Assembly: GCF_047303325.1 (NCBI RefSeq)
Contig: NZ_JBKBEX010000009.1
Span: 62,001-126,000, forward strand
Direction of reading: 5' to 3'
Source of the DNA: Polaromonas sp047303325
Lineage (GTDB): Bacteria > Pseudomonadota > Gammaproteobacteria > Burkholderiales > Burkholderiaceae_C
Length of the DNA stretch: 64,000 nucleotides
Positions within the stretch are counted from its first letter, which is position 1, and each line of letters begins with the position of its first letter. The notes beneath the pieces are model-generated. The model was given only the letters and a program-made list of their open reading frames with translations. It did not search any database and was not told the origin of the DNA. Both the position numbers and the translations under genes were made by a program. Positions 51,468-60,751 of this stretch are shown one piece after another.

Positions 51468-52310
51468 TCAGGGCAGAGGCTCGAAAGAAACATAGCGTCC
51501 CTTCACGTCCAGCACGGTGCCGGGCTTCTCGGCCGCTTCCGCCGCCTGCTGGAATCCCAGCGACAGGAAGATGCCGTGCTCCGGCAGCCAGACATAGTCC
51601 GAGCGGCGCTCGGCGGACTGCTCGCTGGTATGGCTGGTGCAACTGACCTTGGCGTAGGAGCCGGTGAAGCCGGTGCCTATCGCCGCACCGTCCACCTGCC
51701 CGGAGCGTTCGCAGTGCCGGCTGCTCTGGTAGCGCGTGGTCTGCAGCGTCAGGCTCTTGCCGTCGGTGTCGGACAGTCTGTCCATGACGAGATCCAGCTT
51801 CCAGGCGGCTGCGTCGGGCGTTCCGCCTTCCAGCGTGCTTTTGAGGCCTTGCACCGAGTCGTTGTACCAGCCGACCCGGCCCATGAGGTCGTGCACCAGC
51901 GGCGCGACTTCCCTGCTTCGTGTGTGCACCGAAAACAGGTTGCGAAACAGCACGTAGCGCTCCTGGTAGACCACGCTGCGGCCCCCCAGGTCGAACCAGT
52001 CGTCCTGGCGCATGACCAGGCCGCTGCCCATGGGTTGCAGGGTCACGCGAATCTCCACCTCCAGCTGGCCGGACGGCGAGGAATAGCTGCGCCGGGTGGC
52101 GTACTTGAATGAGCGTGTGACGGGTTTGCCGAACGAAGCGTCCAGCGCGGCGGCGTTGGTGACCACCTGGGGCGAGAGATCCGAGAGCGCCAGCGGCTGG
52201 TAGGGATGCAGGTAGGCGATCACCGCCAGCACCAGGGCGACCAGCGTCAACGGCGCCCACCAGTAGCCGATCCACCGGTTTCGCATGACGGATGACGTGG
52301 GGTTCGGCAT
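51468..52310 (-). CDS. membrane-anchored hypothetical protein
   Basis: A 280-residue protein with one N-terminal membrane segment (WWAPLTLVALVLAVIAYL) and a roughly 240-residue extracytoplasmic domain with a possible disulfide pair (RHCERSG, KVSCTSHT). No family is recognised. The start at 52310 (MPNPTSS) or 52286 (MRNRW) fits the topology; the frame stays open upstream to 52415 without sense. It is convergent with the pha operon and divergent from the CPA2 antiporter gene. Confidence 0.75.
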   Translation of the reverse strand: MPNPTSSVMRNRWIGYWWAPLTLVALVLAVIAYLHPYQPLALSDLSPQVVTNAAALDASFGKPVTRSFKYATRRSYSSPSGQLEVEIRVTLQPMGSGLVMRQDDWFDLGGRSVVYQERYVLFRNLFSVHTRSREVAPLVHDLMGRVGWYNDSVQGLKSTLEGGTPDAAAWKLDLVMDRLSDTDGKSLTLQTTRYQSSRHCERSGQVDGAAIGTGFTGSYAKVSCTSHTSEQSAERRSDYVWLPEHGIFLSLGFQQAAEAAEKPGTVLDVKGRYVSFEPLP

Positions 52311-52573
52311 GCGGCCATTGTAGGCAGGGGTGTGCGGCCGGGCCCCTGGTTTTACCCTTGATGATGGGTTTGCCGGCCTCGCCCGCGGTCCGCCAGAGCC
52401 TCTTACGGCAAACACCCTGTAAAGCTGTGGGGACTTGGCGGGTGAGCACCCAGGCGACTGTAGTAAATTAAACCAACATGTTCTACGGGGACAGCCCGCC
52501 TGCCGGGCTGCGTCGCAGGCCTTCCTTGGAGTCTTGACGGGCTCTTAACCCTCTCAGAAGGAATCCCTCTCGC

Positions 52574-54283
52574 ATGCCCCATAGCGTCTCCCTGATCAGC
52601 ACCATCGCCGCCGGCCTGGGCCTGGCCCTCATTTTTGGTTTTCTTGCGGTGCGGCTGCGTTTGCCCGCGCTGGTGGGTTACCTGCTGGCCGGCGTGATCA
52701 TCGGGCCTTTCACGCCCGGCTTTGTGGCCGACGCGGAGATCGCGAGCCAGCTCGCCGAAATCGGCGTGATGTTGCTGATGTTCGGCGTGGGCCTGCATTT
52801 TTCGCTCGACGACCTGCTGGCGGTGCGCAAGATCGCCGTGCCCGGCGCCGTCGTGCAGATGACGGTGGCCACCGCCCTGGGTATGGGTCTCGCGCACTGG
52901 TGGGGCTGGAACCTGGGCGGCGCACTGGTGTTCGGCCTCTCGCTTTCTGTGGCCAGCACCGTGGTGCTGCTGCGCGCGCTCGAAAGCCGCGGCATCCTCG
53001 ACTCGGTCAACGGACGCATCGCCGTGGGCTGGCTGGTCGTCGAAGACCTGGCCATGGTGCTCGTGCTGGTGCTGCTGCCGCCGCTGGGCGGCTGGCTGTC
53101 GGGCAAGGTCGATGCCGACGTCAACGCGCTATGGAAAACGCTGGGCATCACACTGCTGCAAGTGGGCGGCTTTGTGGCGCTGATGCTGGTGGTGGGGCGG
53201 CGCTTTTTTCCGTGGGTGCTGTGGCAGGTGCAGCGCACCGGCTCGCGCGAGCTGTTCACACTGTGCGTGGTGGCCGCCGCCGTGAGCATCGCCTTCGGCG
53301 CCACGGCGCTGTTCGGCGTGTCCTTCGCGCTGGGCGCCTTCTTCGCGGGCATGGTGATGCGCGAGTCCGAGTTCAGCCACCGGGCCGCCGAAGAGTCGCT
53401 GCCCCTGCGCGACGCTTTCGCTGTGCTGTTCTTTGTGTCGGTGGGCATGCTCTTCGACCCCTGGGTGCTACTCGAGCGGCCGCTGCAGGTGCTGGCCGTG
53501 GTGGCCATCATCATCGTCGGCAAGACGCTCGCGGCCGGCGTGCTGGTGCTGGCCTTTCGTTACCCGCTCAACACGGCGCTCACGGTCTCGGCCAGCCTGG
53601 CGCAGATCGGCGAGTTTTCCTTCATCCTGGTCGGCCTGGGCGCTTCGCTGGGCCTGCTGCCGCCCGAGGGGCAAAGCCTGGTGCTGGCCGGTGCGCTGAT
53701 CTCCATCGCGCTCAACCAACTGGTGTTCAAGGCGGTGCAGCCGCTGCAGCAATGGATACTGGCGAAGTCGCCGCTGGCGCGCAAGCTCGAGGCGCGCGAC
53801 GACCCGACCGCCGAACTGCCTGCCAGCACCGACGAAAAATATTTGTCCAATCACGTGGTGCTGGTGGGCTATGGGCGGGTGGGGCGGCGCATTGCCGAGG
53901 CGCTCAAGGCGCATCACGTCCCCTTTGTGGTGGCCGAGCAGAACCGCGAGGCGGTGGAGCGGCTGCGGGCCGAGGGCACGGCCGCCGTGTCCGGTGATGC
54001 CGTGGAGGCCGAAGTGATGGTGCAGGCCCACATCGCGCAGGCGCGCATGCTGGTCATCGCCACGCCCGACACGCTGGACGTGCGGCAGATGGTGGCGACG
54101 GCGCGCGCGCTCAACCCTGCGATTGAAATCGTGGTGCGCACCCACAACGAGGCCGAAGCGCGGCTGCTCGACAGCGAGAAGGCCGGCAAGGTTTTCCTCG
54201 GCGAGCAGGAGCTGGCGCAGTCCATGACGCGCCATGTGCTGGAGCGCTCCGGCGCTGCCGCAGCACCGGGCGCAAGCCACTAG
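52574..54283 (+). CDS. CPA2-family cation:proton antiporter with RCK domain (YbaL/KefB-like)
   Basis: A 569-residue inner-membrane antiporter. The N-terminal two thirds have about 12 membrane segments with VRLRLPALVGYLLAGVIIGP and the ion-site region FGVGLHFSLDDLLAV and FGVSFALGAFFAGMVM. The C-terminal RCK/TrkA-N domain begins HVVLVGYGRVGRRIAEALK, with the GxGxxG nucleotide-binding loop, and continues with VIATPDTLDVRQMV. It probably exchanges K+ or Na+ for H+ under nucleotide or glutathione-adduct control. No KefF-like partner is adjacent. Confidence 0.9.
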   Translation: MPHSVSLISTIAAGLGLALIFGFLAVRLRLPALVGYLLAGVIIGPFTPGFVADAEIASQLAEIGVMLLMFGVGLHFSLDDLLAVRKIAVPGAVVQMTVATALGMGLAHWWGWNLGGALVFGLSLSVASTVVLLRALESRGILDSVNGRIAVGWLVVEDLAMVLVLVLLPPLGGWLSGKVDADVNALWKTLGITLLQVGGFVALMLVVGRRFFPWVLWQVQRTGSRELFTLCVVAAAVSIAFGATALFGVSFALGAFFAGMVMRESEFSHRAAEESLPLRDAFAVLFFVSVGMLFDPWVLLERPLQVLAVVAIIIVGKTLAAGVLVLAFRYPLNTALTVSASLAQIGEFSFILVGLGASLGLLPPEGQSLVLAGALISIALNQLVFKAVQPLQQWILAKSPLARKLEARDDPTAELPASTDEKYLSNHVVLVGYGRVGRRIAEALKAHHVPFVVAEQNREAVERLRAEGTAAVSGDAVEAEVMVQAHIAQARMLVIATPDTLDVRQMVATARALNPAIEIVVRTHNEAEARLLDSEKAGKVFLGEQELAQSMTRHVLERSGAAAAPGASH

Positions 54284-54287
54284 TGCC

Positions 54288-54905
54288 TCAGGCTGTGGCA
54301 AGCGGCGTGTCGATGAACGGCGTGATGTTGCGCATCGCGCGCGAGACGTAATCTTCCTTTTCTCCCACGGGGGCGACGTAATGCATCGCGCTGCGGGCCT
54401 CCTCAATGCCCACCAGGCGGGCGATGACCCAGGCGGCCAGGTATTGCGAAGCCAGGCAGCCGCCCGCCGTCGCCACATTGCCCCTGGCCACAAAAGGCTG
54501 GTTCAGCACGGTGACGCCGGCTTCCTCAACCCAGGGTTTGGTCGTCAGGTCGGTGCAGGCAGGCACACCGGCAATCAGCCCGAGTTTTGCCAGTACCAGC
54601 GTGCCCGAGCACTGCGCGCCCAGCAGCTGCCGCGAGGGGGCCAGCCGCAGTTGCGCCATCAAGGCCGTATCGGCTACCACCTCGCGCGTACGCATGCCGC
54701 TGCCGACGATGACCGCGTCGGCGGCGCTCGCCTCGGCAAGCGATGCCTGCGCCTCGAGCACCACGCCGTTCATGGACTTCACGCGCGCCGAAGGGCTGGC
54801 GATTGACACCCGCCAACCCGGCTTCTTGACGCGGTTGAGGATGCCGAGCGCGATCAGCGAGTCAAGTTCATTAAAGCCTTCAAAAGTGAGGATGGCGATG
54901 TGCAT
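54288..54905 (-). CDS. DJ-1/PfpI family protein
   Basis: A 205-residue class I glutamine amidotransferase-fold protein with the nucleophile elbow LLGAQCSGTLVLAKLG and an acidic residue near the N-terminus (FEGFNELDS), as in DJ-1 and isonitrile hydratase-like proteins. The catalytic His seen in amidotransferases is not evident, so amidotransferase activity is unlikely. It is the last of four minus-strand genes with detoxification-type folds and convergent with the antiporter gene, 4 bp between stops. Confidence 0.85.
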   Translation of the reverse strand: MHIAILTFEGFNELDSLIALGILNRVKKPGWRVSIASPSARVKSMNGVVLEAQASLAEASAADAVIVGSGMRTREVVADTALMAQLRLAPSRQLLGAQCSGTLVLAKLGLIAGVPACTDLTTKPWVEEAGVTVLNQPFVARGNVATAGGCLASQYLAAWVIARLVGIEEARSAMHYVAPVGEKEDYVSRAMRNITPFIDTPLATA

Positions 54906-54940
54906 GGTGGCGGTTTCTCCGTGCCGGGTTGAGGTTCAGT

Positions 54941-55567
54941 TCAGCCAATCGCAGTCGCCCTGGCCCGCAGCACGGCTGAGCGCACCAGTGCCAGCCTGTC
55001 GTTGCCGAAGTACATGTCTTCGCCCACAAAAAAGGTGGGCGAGCCGAAGGCGCCGCGGCGTATGGCTTCGTCGGTATTGGCTTTGAGTTGTTCCTTGACG
55101 TCGGGCCGGGCGATGCCTGCCAGGAATGCTTCGGCATCAATGCCTACCTGCCGGCAAATCGCAGCCAAGACCTCGTCCTGCGAGATGTCTTCCTCGCGCG
55201 TGAAATAGGCCGCGAAAGTGGCTTCGATGAAGGCGAGGTAGTGCGGCTGCGCCGCGGCATCCTGCGCGATCCACAGGCAGCCGCGCATGGCCTTGACGCT
55301 GTTGACCGGGAATATCCTGGGCGGGAAGGCGATCTTCAGCCCGGCTTCGCGCGCGTTGTCGCGCACGTCCTTGAGCATGTAGCGATTTTTCGGCGAGTCC
55401 ATGTCTTCGCGCGCCGCGTAAATGCCCTTGTTGACGCTGTTGAAGATACCGCCCACCAGCACGGGCTTCCAGTTGATGGTCTCCTGGAGTTCGGCCGCCA
55501 GCGGCTGGATGTTGCGAAAGGCGATATAGGTCCAGGGACTGGAGCAGTCGAAGAAAAATTCAATCAT
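54941..55567 (-). CDS. 2-hydroxychromene-2-carboxylate isomerase family (DsbA/GST-kappa) protein
   Basis: A 208-residue DsbA-fold protein whose N-terminus EFFFDCSSPWTYIAFRNIQ carries the Ser used by kappa-class GSTs and HCCA isomerases to activate glutathione; the C-terminal GAFGSPTFFVGEDMYFGNDR is also diagnostic. HCCA isomerases act in naphthalene-type degradation, but no other naphthalene genes are in the window, so a general glutathione-dependent isomerase or transferase role is equally possible. It lies downstream of a GST gene. Confidence 0.88.
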   Translation of the reverse strand: MIEFFFDCSSPWTYIAFRNIQPLAAELQETINWKPVLVGGIFNSVNKGIYAAREDMDSPKNRYMLKDVRDNAREAGLKIAFPPRIFPVNSVKAMRGCLWIAQDAAAQPHYLAFIEATFAAYFTREEDISQDEVLAAICRQVGIDAEAFLAGIARPDVKEQLKANTDEAIRRGAFGSPTFFVGEDMYFGNDRLALVRSAVLRARATAIG

Positions 55568-55603
55568 GGTGTGTCTCTTGGGGCTGTTTCTTTGTTGGGA
55601 AGG

Positions 55604-56323
55604 TCAGGGCATCTTGTGCACGCCGTCACGCACGCTTTGCGCGGTCTGGCCGAACAGGGCTTTGCGCGCCTCTTCGGTCAGGGCCGGCGCGCGCAGCTCC
55701 TTGCCCAGATCCAGCCCGCGTTTGACGGCCAGCCTCTCAAACAAGGCGTCGTACCAGCGCTGCACATGCGGAAACTTTTGCAGCTCCACCTGCTGCGCCT
55801 TGTGGGTGCGCACCCAGGGAAAGATGGCCATGTCGGCAATGGAATAGTCGGCGCCGGCCACAAACGCGCCCGTGCGCGCCAGCTGCGCATCGAGCACGCC
55901 GTAAAGCCGGTCCACCTCCTTGCCGTAGCGGTCTATGGCGTAGGGAATCTTTTCGGGCGCGTATAAAAGAAAGTGGCCGTTTTGCCCGGCCATGGGGCCC
56001 AGCCCGCCCATCTGCCACATCAGCCATTGCAGGGCCTGGTAGCGCTCGCGCAAGCCCGTGGGCAGGAAACGGCCGCTTTTTTCTGCCAGGTAAAGCAGGA
56101 TGGCACCGCTTTCAAATATCGCCACGGGTGCGCCGCCGCCGACGGGTGCGTGGTCGACGATGGCCGGCATGCGGTTGTTGGGGCTGATGGCCAGGAAGTC
56201 CGGCGCGAACTGCTCGCCCTTGCCGATGTTGACGGGGTGCAGGCGGTAGGGCAGGCCGCATTCCTCCAGCATGATGGAGATCTTCCATCCGTTGGGTGTG
56301 GGCCAGTAGTGCAGGTCAATCAT
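55604..56323 (-). CDS. glutathione S-transferase, YfcG/Ure2-like
   Basis: A 239-residue GST with the Ure2/YfcG N-terminus IDLHYWPTPNGWKISIMLEE, the NNRMPAIVDH cis-Pro loop and FESGAILLYLAEKSGRF glutathione site, plus the all-helical C-terminal domain. Relatives are disulfide-bond oxidoreductases using glutathione. ATG at 56323 is supported by GAGG seven bases upstream. It lies 36 bp before the HCCA-isomerase-like gene and 24 bp after the cupin gene. Confidence 0.9.
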   Translation of the reverse strand: MIDLHYWPTPNGWKISIMLEECGLPYRLHPVNIGKGEQFAPDFLAISPNNRMPAIVDHAPVGGGAPVAIFESGAILLYLAEKSGRFLPTGLRERYQALQWLMWQMGGLGPMAGQNGHFLLYAPEKIPYAIDRYGKEVDRLYGVLDAQLARTGAFVAGADYSIADMAIFPWVRTHKAQQVELQKFPHVQRWYDALFERLAVKRGLDLGKELRAPALTEEARKALFGQTAQSVRDGVHKMP

Positions 56324-56347
56324 GGGAATCCTCAAAAGTGAAATGCG

Positions 56348-56875
56348 TCAGATCAGGTAGGCCAGCTGCGGGTGGTCGGCGGCCAGACGCCGCGCTTCGC
56401 TGCCGCCTGGCGCCATCATGCTGAAGTCCGAAAAATCAAAGCCCGGCCCGACCATGCAGGCCACCAGTGTGTAGCCCGCGGCGTCGCTCGGCAGAGGCTT
56501 GGCGGCTTGCCACAAGCCGGCCGCCACGACATGCTGGGGCAGGGTGGCGGTGCTCACGGGGCCCAGGACCGTGCTGTGCAGGCGGCTGTCCGCCGCGTCC
56601 CAGGTCAAGAGATCCAGCGGCGCGCCTTCCAGGTGCACCCACACCTCGTCGGACAGCACGCGGTGCCAGCGCGAGTGCTGCGCGGTCTCGATCAGGAAAT
56701 AAATAGAGGTCAGGGCGCTGCGCTCGGGCCTGCCGTCCTGCGGCGCCACCTGGCCCACGGAGCGGAACACTTCGCGGTACCAGCCGCCTTCCGGGTGGGG
56801 CTGCAGTTGCAGCTGTTCAATCAGTCGCCGGGCACGGGGCGGGGGAGTGGATACGGGATGGCTGGGCTGGGGCAT
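56348..56875 (-). CDS. cupin_5 (DUF985) family protein
   Basis: A 175-residue single-domain cupin. The signature runs HPEGGWYREVFRS, SIYFLIETAQHSRWHRV, DEVWVHLEGAPLDLLTW and CMVGPGFDFSDFSM, with His/Glu residues placed for metal or ligand binding. The DUF985 family has no firm general function. It is the first gene of the minus-strand unit followed by GST, HCCA isomerase-like and DJ-1 genes. Confidence 0.88.
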   Translation of the reverse strand: MPQPSHPVSTPPPRARRLIEQLQLQPHPEGGWYREVFRSVGQVAPQDGRPERSALTSIYFLIETAQHSRWHRVLSDEVWVHLEGAPLDLLTWDAADSRLHSTVLGPVSTATLPQHVVAAGLWQAAKPLPSDAAGYTLVACMVGPGFDFSDFSMMAPGGSEARRLAADHPQLAYLI

Positions 56876-56950
56876 GAGGCGCAGTGTGCCTCAAACCCGC
56901 CAGGGTTTTCAATCGGCAAGGATTGCCCCCCGCATCTTGCGGGGCAGCCT

Positions 56951-57346
56951 CTATTCCAGGTCTTCGATGGCCAGGCTGTGGTACTTCTGTGCGTAAGAGA
57001 AAGGCACTTTGCGCACCACCTCCATGATGCGCTCCGTGGCGTCCTTGTTGGGCACGGGAATCATAAGCGCATGGTGGCCTTCGCGGGCCAGGTCCACGTA
57101 TTTGTGGACCGTGGCGCCCTCGGTGCCGACGCGCGGCAGGTACACGTCCGAATGGCCGTCGGCGCGGCTGAGGTCGGCGATGATGTCTTCCGGCGTCAGC
57201 AGCATGACGCCGTCGCTGCCCACTTCCAGCTCATGTGCCACCTGTTTGGCGTCTTCGGCGTCCGGGAACATGATGAAGGCGTATCCGGTGGGGTAAAACA
57301 CACCGCCCATACTGAGCATTTTTTTGGTCAGCTCAAAGTGCTTCAT
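56951..57346 (-). CDS. conserved-looking protein of unknown function
   Basis: A 131-residue cytoplasmic protein. AAGGA lies eight bases before the ATG at 57346 and supports this start over 57361. The order of predicted elements (a Tyr-Ala-Phe-Ile-Met-Phe strand, then PDAEDAKQVAHELEVG helix, then GVMLLTPEDIIADL and HALMIPVPNKDATERIMEVV) suggests an alpha/beta ferredoxin-like fold with two similar halves. I do not recognise the family. It stands alone between the cupin gene and repeat copy C. Confidence 0.75.
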   Translation of the reverse strand: MKHFELTKKMLSMGGVFYPTGYAFIMFPDAEDAKQVAHELEVGSDGVMLLTPEDIIADLSRADGHSDVYLPRVGTEGATVHKYVDLAREGHHALMIPVPNKDATERIMEVVRKVPFSYAQKYHSLAIEDLE

Positions 57347-57453
57347 GGCGAGTCCTTTCATGCATTGCGTTGCAACAACGAATCATTAAGGCGCGGAAAC
57401 TGGGTATTTCCGGTCAGCGCTTACATCCTCTTCCTGTAAGACATGAACGTCAA

Positions 57454-57626
57454 GGCCCCCACGGTCGCTCACTGCGTGTAGCTCCCGAGGCCTTGCAGGC
57501 CGCGGCTCGCGAAACGCTTCGCCTCTGTCGCCCGTCCACGCCTGCGCAAGCAGACTTGGAGCCGCGGGCTCCAGCCCCTCGGGGACCGCCCGCCTGTGGC
57601 CCGGCAAAGCCGGTTCCACGGCTCAT
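57454..57626. repeat. dispersed intergenic repeat, copy C
   Basis: Carries CGCTCACTGCGTGTAGCTCC at one end and GGCCCGGCAAAGCCGGTTCC near the other, matching the left arm of the copy at 32795-32863, with an unrelated middle. It occupies most of the 346-bp gap between the 131-residue protein and the M14 peptidase gene; nothing else is recognisable in that gap. Confidence 0.75.
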
Positions 57627-57692
57627 GCTTGCATGAAGAGTTTCAGTAGTGCAATGAGCTGCACGCTACCTGCAGTCATGTGGCCGTAGGAG

Positions 57693-59528
57693 CTAGTTCA
57701 GCTCTTCAAGCTTGATGGTGGGGTCTGCCATTACCCGCACCGTGCTTTGCAGCCCCTGCAGGATCTGGTTGGCAAAAAAACTGCTCTGGGTGTCGGGCTC
57801 CAGCGCCGCCATCACGAGGTTGGCCATGGGCTGGTTGAGCGGCACGTAGTAGCTGCCGCGCGGCACGTCGACCACGCCGCGCGCCAGGCTGACCTGCACC
57901 TTGATGATGGCGTTGCCGTCGGCGATGGCCCCGCGCACATCCAGGCGTTCGCCCGAGGTGCTGGCCGTTTCGCGGTAGCTATCGCCCAGCATGGAGCCTT
58001 GTTCGGCAACGCGCATGACCTGCACGCCGTGCAGGCGCAGCCTGTCGACGGCCACGGTGGACGCAGCCGACAGCCAGTAGCCGCAGGGGCGGGCCCGGGC
58101 CTTCAGGGTGCGCAGCGCCAGTGCTGAATCCCAGTCCACGCTGACAGCCTTGTCGGCGCCGGTGACCGGGTCCAGCATCAGCAGTTCGTACTGGGCGGCG
58201 GTGGGGGCGGCTTCGACGATGGCCTGCTCCTTGCAGGCCTGGGCGCTGACTTCCTTGTCGAGGTAGGGGCGCAGCTGCTGCAATTCATTGGCGCGCTGGG
58301 CGGTGCTGGCCAGCACGCTGGTGATGGCGGTGACCTGGGTGTGCACGCGTCGCTGGATATGCAGCCGGCCTATGCCGACACCGCGCGTCTCGATCAGCAG
58401 GCTGATGGCGTTTTTCAGCCCGTTCACGTTGCGGCCGGTGTCTGGCTGGGTGCCGCCCATGGAGATTTTTTTGTCGGCCAAGTCGCTGGAAGTGGTGTAG
58501 TACCACTCGCTGCTGAGGTTCTGGCCTTTGAGCGCGACCAGCAGCGGACGGCGGTACCACTCCTCGGCGGCCTTGGTCAAAAATTCGGGCAGGTTGGCGG
58601 TGGTGGCGTACTGGAACAGCGCGTCGAACTTCTGCACCGTGCCGAATTTCTGCAGGTAGCGGCCCACCACCGTGTATTCATGGGCATCGACCACCACGGT
58701 CGGGTTGTAGTCGCGGGCCAGCCTGGCCAGCGCCTGGGCTTCGGGCGTGTTGAGCAGCAGGTGGTCGCGGTTCATGTCCAGCCCGCCGCTGGTGGCGCGC
58801 TGGTCGATGGCGGCACCGTCGGGATTGCCGCGCGGAACGATCACCACATTGATGCGCTCCAGCACCGGCTGCAGCAGGCCCTGCGCGAGTTCACGCGCGA
58901 TCACCAGCAGCGCCTCGCTGCCTGCCGGCTCGTCGCCATGCTGCTGGCCGACCAGCAGCACCGTGGGTTTGCCGGCGGCCTGCATGAGGGCCGGGTCCGT
59001 GCCGCCGGCGCGCGTGAGCACCAGCGCCTCCAGCGTTTCGCCGCGCTGCGAGCGGCCTATCGGCAGCACGCTGGCCCGTATGCCGGGCGTGCGCGTGGCG
59101 GCTGCCGCCTGTTCGCGCAGCCAGGCCTGGATTTCGGCCTGGGTGGTGAAGCTGCTGCGGCCTGCCTGCAGGCCGGGCGTGTTGTAAGTCACCGAAGGTG
59201 CCGGGAAGCGGGCGGCTACGGCGGCGCTGTAAGGTGCGGGTGCCTCGGCCTGAGCGGCGGGCGAGGAGGGCAGCGTTGCCGGGGCGACGGGTGTTACCTG
59301 CACGGCTACCGGCGGGGCGGGGCGCGGCGCGGTGGGTGCCGGAGCGACAGCGGCAGGCTGCGCCGAAGGCGGTGTCCATGGCGGCAGCGGAACCGAGGTA
59401 CAGGCGGCCAATAAGGCCAGCGGCACCAGCAAGGCCAGCGGCCGCGGGCGATGAGCGTAGGGGGCGGGGCGTTGCGTTGTCTGGGTTCGCGGCATGGTGG
59501 TCGTCATGGATTTTTGCGTCTCAAGCAT
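57693..59528 (-). CDS. M14-family zinc carboxypeptidase, lipoprotein
   Basis: A 611-residue secreted metallopeptidase. The N-terminus has a hydrophobic stretch ending in the lipobox LLAACTS, then a Pro/Ala/Val-rich linker of about 80 residues. The catalytic domain has the zinc motif HGDE (GQQHGDEPAGSE), the distal His in VVDAHEYTVVG and the catalytic Glu in LLIETRGVGIG. The C-terminal 200 residues form an extra domain of unknown role. The start may instead be the ATG at 59507 or 59495, which still keep the lipobox. It is divergent from dusA. Confidence 0.87.
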   Translation of the reverse strand: MLETQKSMTTTMPRTQTTQRPAPYAHRPRPLALLVPLALLAACTSVPLPPWTPPSAQPAAVAPAPTAPRPAPPVAVQVTPVAPATLPSSPAAQAEAPAPYSAAVAARFPAPSVTYNTPGLQAGRSSFTTQAEIQAWLREQAAAATRTPGIRASVLPIGRSQRGETLEALVLTRAGGTDPALMQAAGKPTVLLVGQQHGDEPAGSEALLVIARELAQGLLQPVLERINVVIVPRGNPDGAAIDQRATSGGLDMNRDHLLLNTPEAQALARLARDYNPTVVVDAHEYTVVGRYLQKFGTVQKFDALFQYATTANLPEFLTKAAEEWYRRPLLVALKGQNLSSEWYYTTSSDLADKKISMGGTQPDTGRNVNGLKNAISLLIETRGVGIGRLHIQRRVHTQVTAITSVLASTAQRANELQQLRPYLDKEVSAQACKEQAIVEAAPTAAQYELLMLDPVTGADKAVSVDWDSALALRTLKARARPCGYWLSAASTVAVDRLRLHGVQVMRVAEQGSMLGDSYRETASTSGERLDVRGAIADGNAIIKVQVSLARGVVDVPRGSYYVPLNQPMANLVMAALEPDTQSSFFANQILQGLQSTVRVMADPTIKLEELN

Positions 59529-59692
59529 GGCCTGGTGCTACAAAGAATGGAGCGCTCATATTACCCGCCTTGTCGCCCCGGCAGCATGGCGGGTTGACGA
59601 AAATCGCGGGTGTGCGCACATGTAACGGCCGCGCCGCCGCGCTGCAAAACCCTTGTCGCCGCGGGCAGCGGCCTTTCTGGGAAAATGCGGCC

Positions 59693-60751
59693 ATGCCTCT
59701 TGCGGTTTCCACTACCCCTTTCTCGCACCCTCCGGGCGCAGGCCATCCCTGGCGCCTGAGCGTGGCCCCCATGATGGACTGGACCGACCGGCATTGCCGC
59801 CACTTTCACCGCCTGCTGTCGCGCCATGCCCTGCTTTACACCGAGATGGTGACCACGGGCGCGCTGATCCACGGCGACGTGGAGCGCCACCTGCGCTTCA
59901 ATGCCGAAGAACATCCCGTGGCTCTGCAGCTGGGCGGCAGCGAGCCGGCCGACCTCGCGCAATGCGCCAGGCTGGGCGAGCAGTGGGGTTATGACGAAAT
60001 CAACCTTAATTGCGGCTGCCCCAGCGAACGCGTGCAGCGAGGCGCCTTCGGCGCCTGCCTGATGGCCGAGCCCAAACTGGTGGCCGATTGCGTGAAAGCC
60101 ATGGTCGATGTGGTCGCCGTGCCGGTCACGGTGAAGCACCGCATCGGCATCGACAAGGGCGAGAGCTATGAATTTGTGCGCGACTTTGTGGGCACGGTCA
60201 GCGAGGCTGGTTGCAAGGTCTTTATCGTGCATGCGCGCAACGCCTGGCTCAAGGGCTTGTCGCCGAAGGAAAACCGCGAGGTGCCGCCGCTGCGCTATGA
60301 GCTGGTGCACCGCCTCAAGAAGGAATTCCCGCAACTGGTGATCTGCATCAACGGCGGCATCAACACGCAGGAAGAGGTGGCCGGGCATCTGGCCGCGCTT
60401 GACGGCGTGATGATAGGCCGCGAGGCCTACCACAACCCCTGGTGGCTGGCTTCCTGGGACAGCGCCTTCTTCGGCGCCGCCGAATCCCCGCTGAGCCGTG
60501 AGGACGTGGAGGCCCAGATGTGCGACTACATGGTGCGTGAGGCCGCCGAGCACGGCACGCCCAAGAGCGCCATCGCGCGCCACATGCTGGGCCTGCGCAA
60601 CGGCCTGCCCGGCGCGCGGCGCTGGCGCCAGGTCTGGAGCGACCATCGCCTGCGCGACATGCCGCCGCACGCCGTGATGGCGCTGGCGCATGAAATGCCG
60701 GCTTCATCGCCATCGGTGTCCGCCGATGCCACCGCCATGGCCCATGCCTGA
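59693..60751 (+). CDS. dusA: tRNA-dihydrouridine synthase A
   Basis: A flavin enzyme that reduces uridines 20/20a in the D-loop of tRNAs, 352 residues. DusA landmarks are RLSVAPMMDWTDRHCRHFHR, YTEMVTTGALIHGD, INLNCGCPSERVQRGAFGAC (catalytic Cys, in 20 residues), VTVKHRIGID and the FMN-phosphate loop LDGVMIGREAYHNPW. ATG at 59693 gives the family N-terminus; the frame is open upstream but overlaps the peptidase gene. Its last 8 bases overlap the following transporter gene. Confidence 0.95.
   Translation: MPLAVSTTPFSHPPGAGHPWRLSVAPMMDWTDRHCRHFHRLLSRHALLYTEMVTTGALIHGDVERHLRFNAEEHPVALQLGGSEPADLAQCARLGEQWGYDEINLNCGCPSERVQRGAFGACLMAEPKLVADCVKAMVDVVAVPVTVKHRIGIDKGESYEFVRDFVGTVSEAGCKVFIVHARNAWLKGLSPKENREVPPLRYELVHRLKKEFPQLVICINGGINTQEEVAGHLAALDGVMIGREAYHNPWWLASWDSAFFGAAESPLSREDVEAQMCDYMVREAAEHGTPKSAIARHMLGLRNGLPGARRWRQVWSDHRLRDMPPHAVMALAHEMPASSPSVSADATAMAHA

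Noticed and set aside
54288..54905. DJ-1/PfpI protein as the missing amidotransferase-like hydrolase of the glutamine synthetase/Rieske cluster
   Set aside because: It is 15 kb away, is grouped with GST-type genes and shows no amidotransferase His/Glu arrangement.
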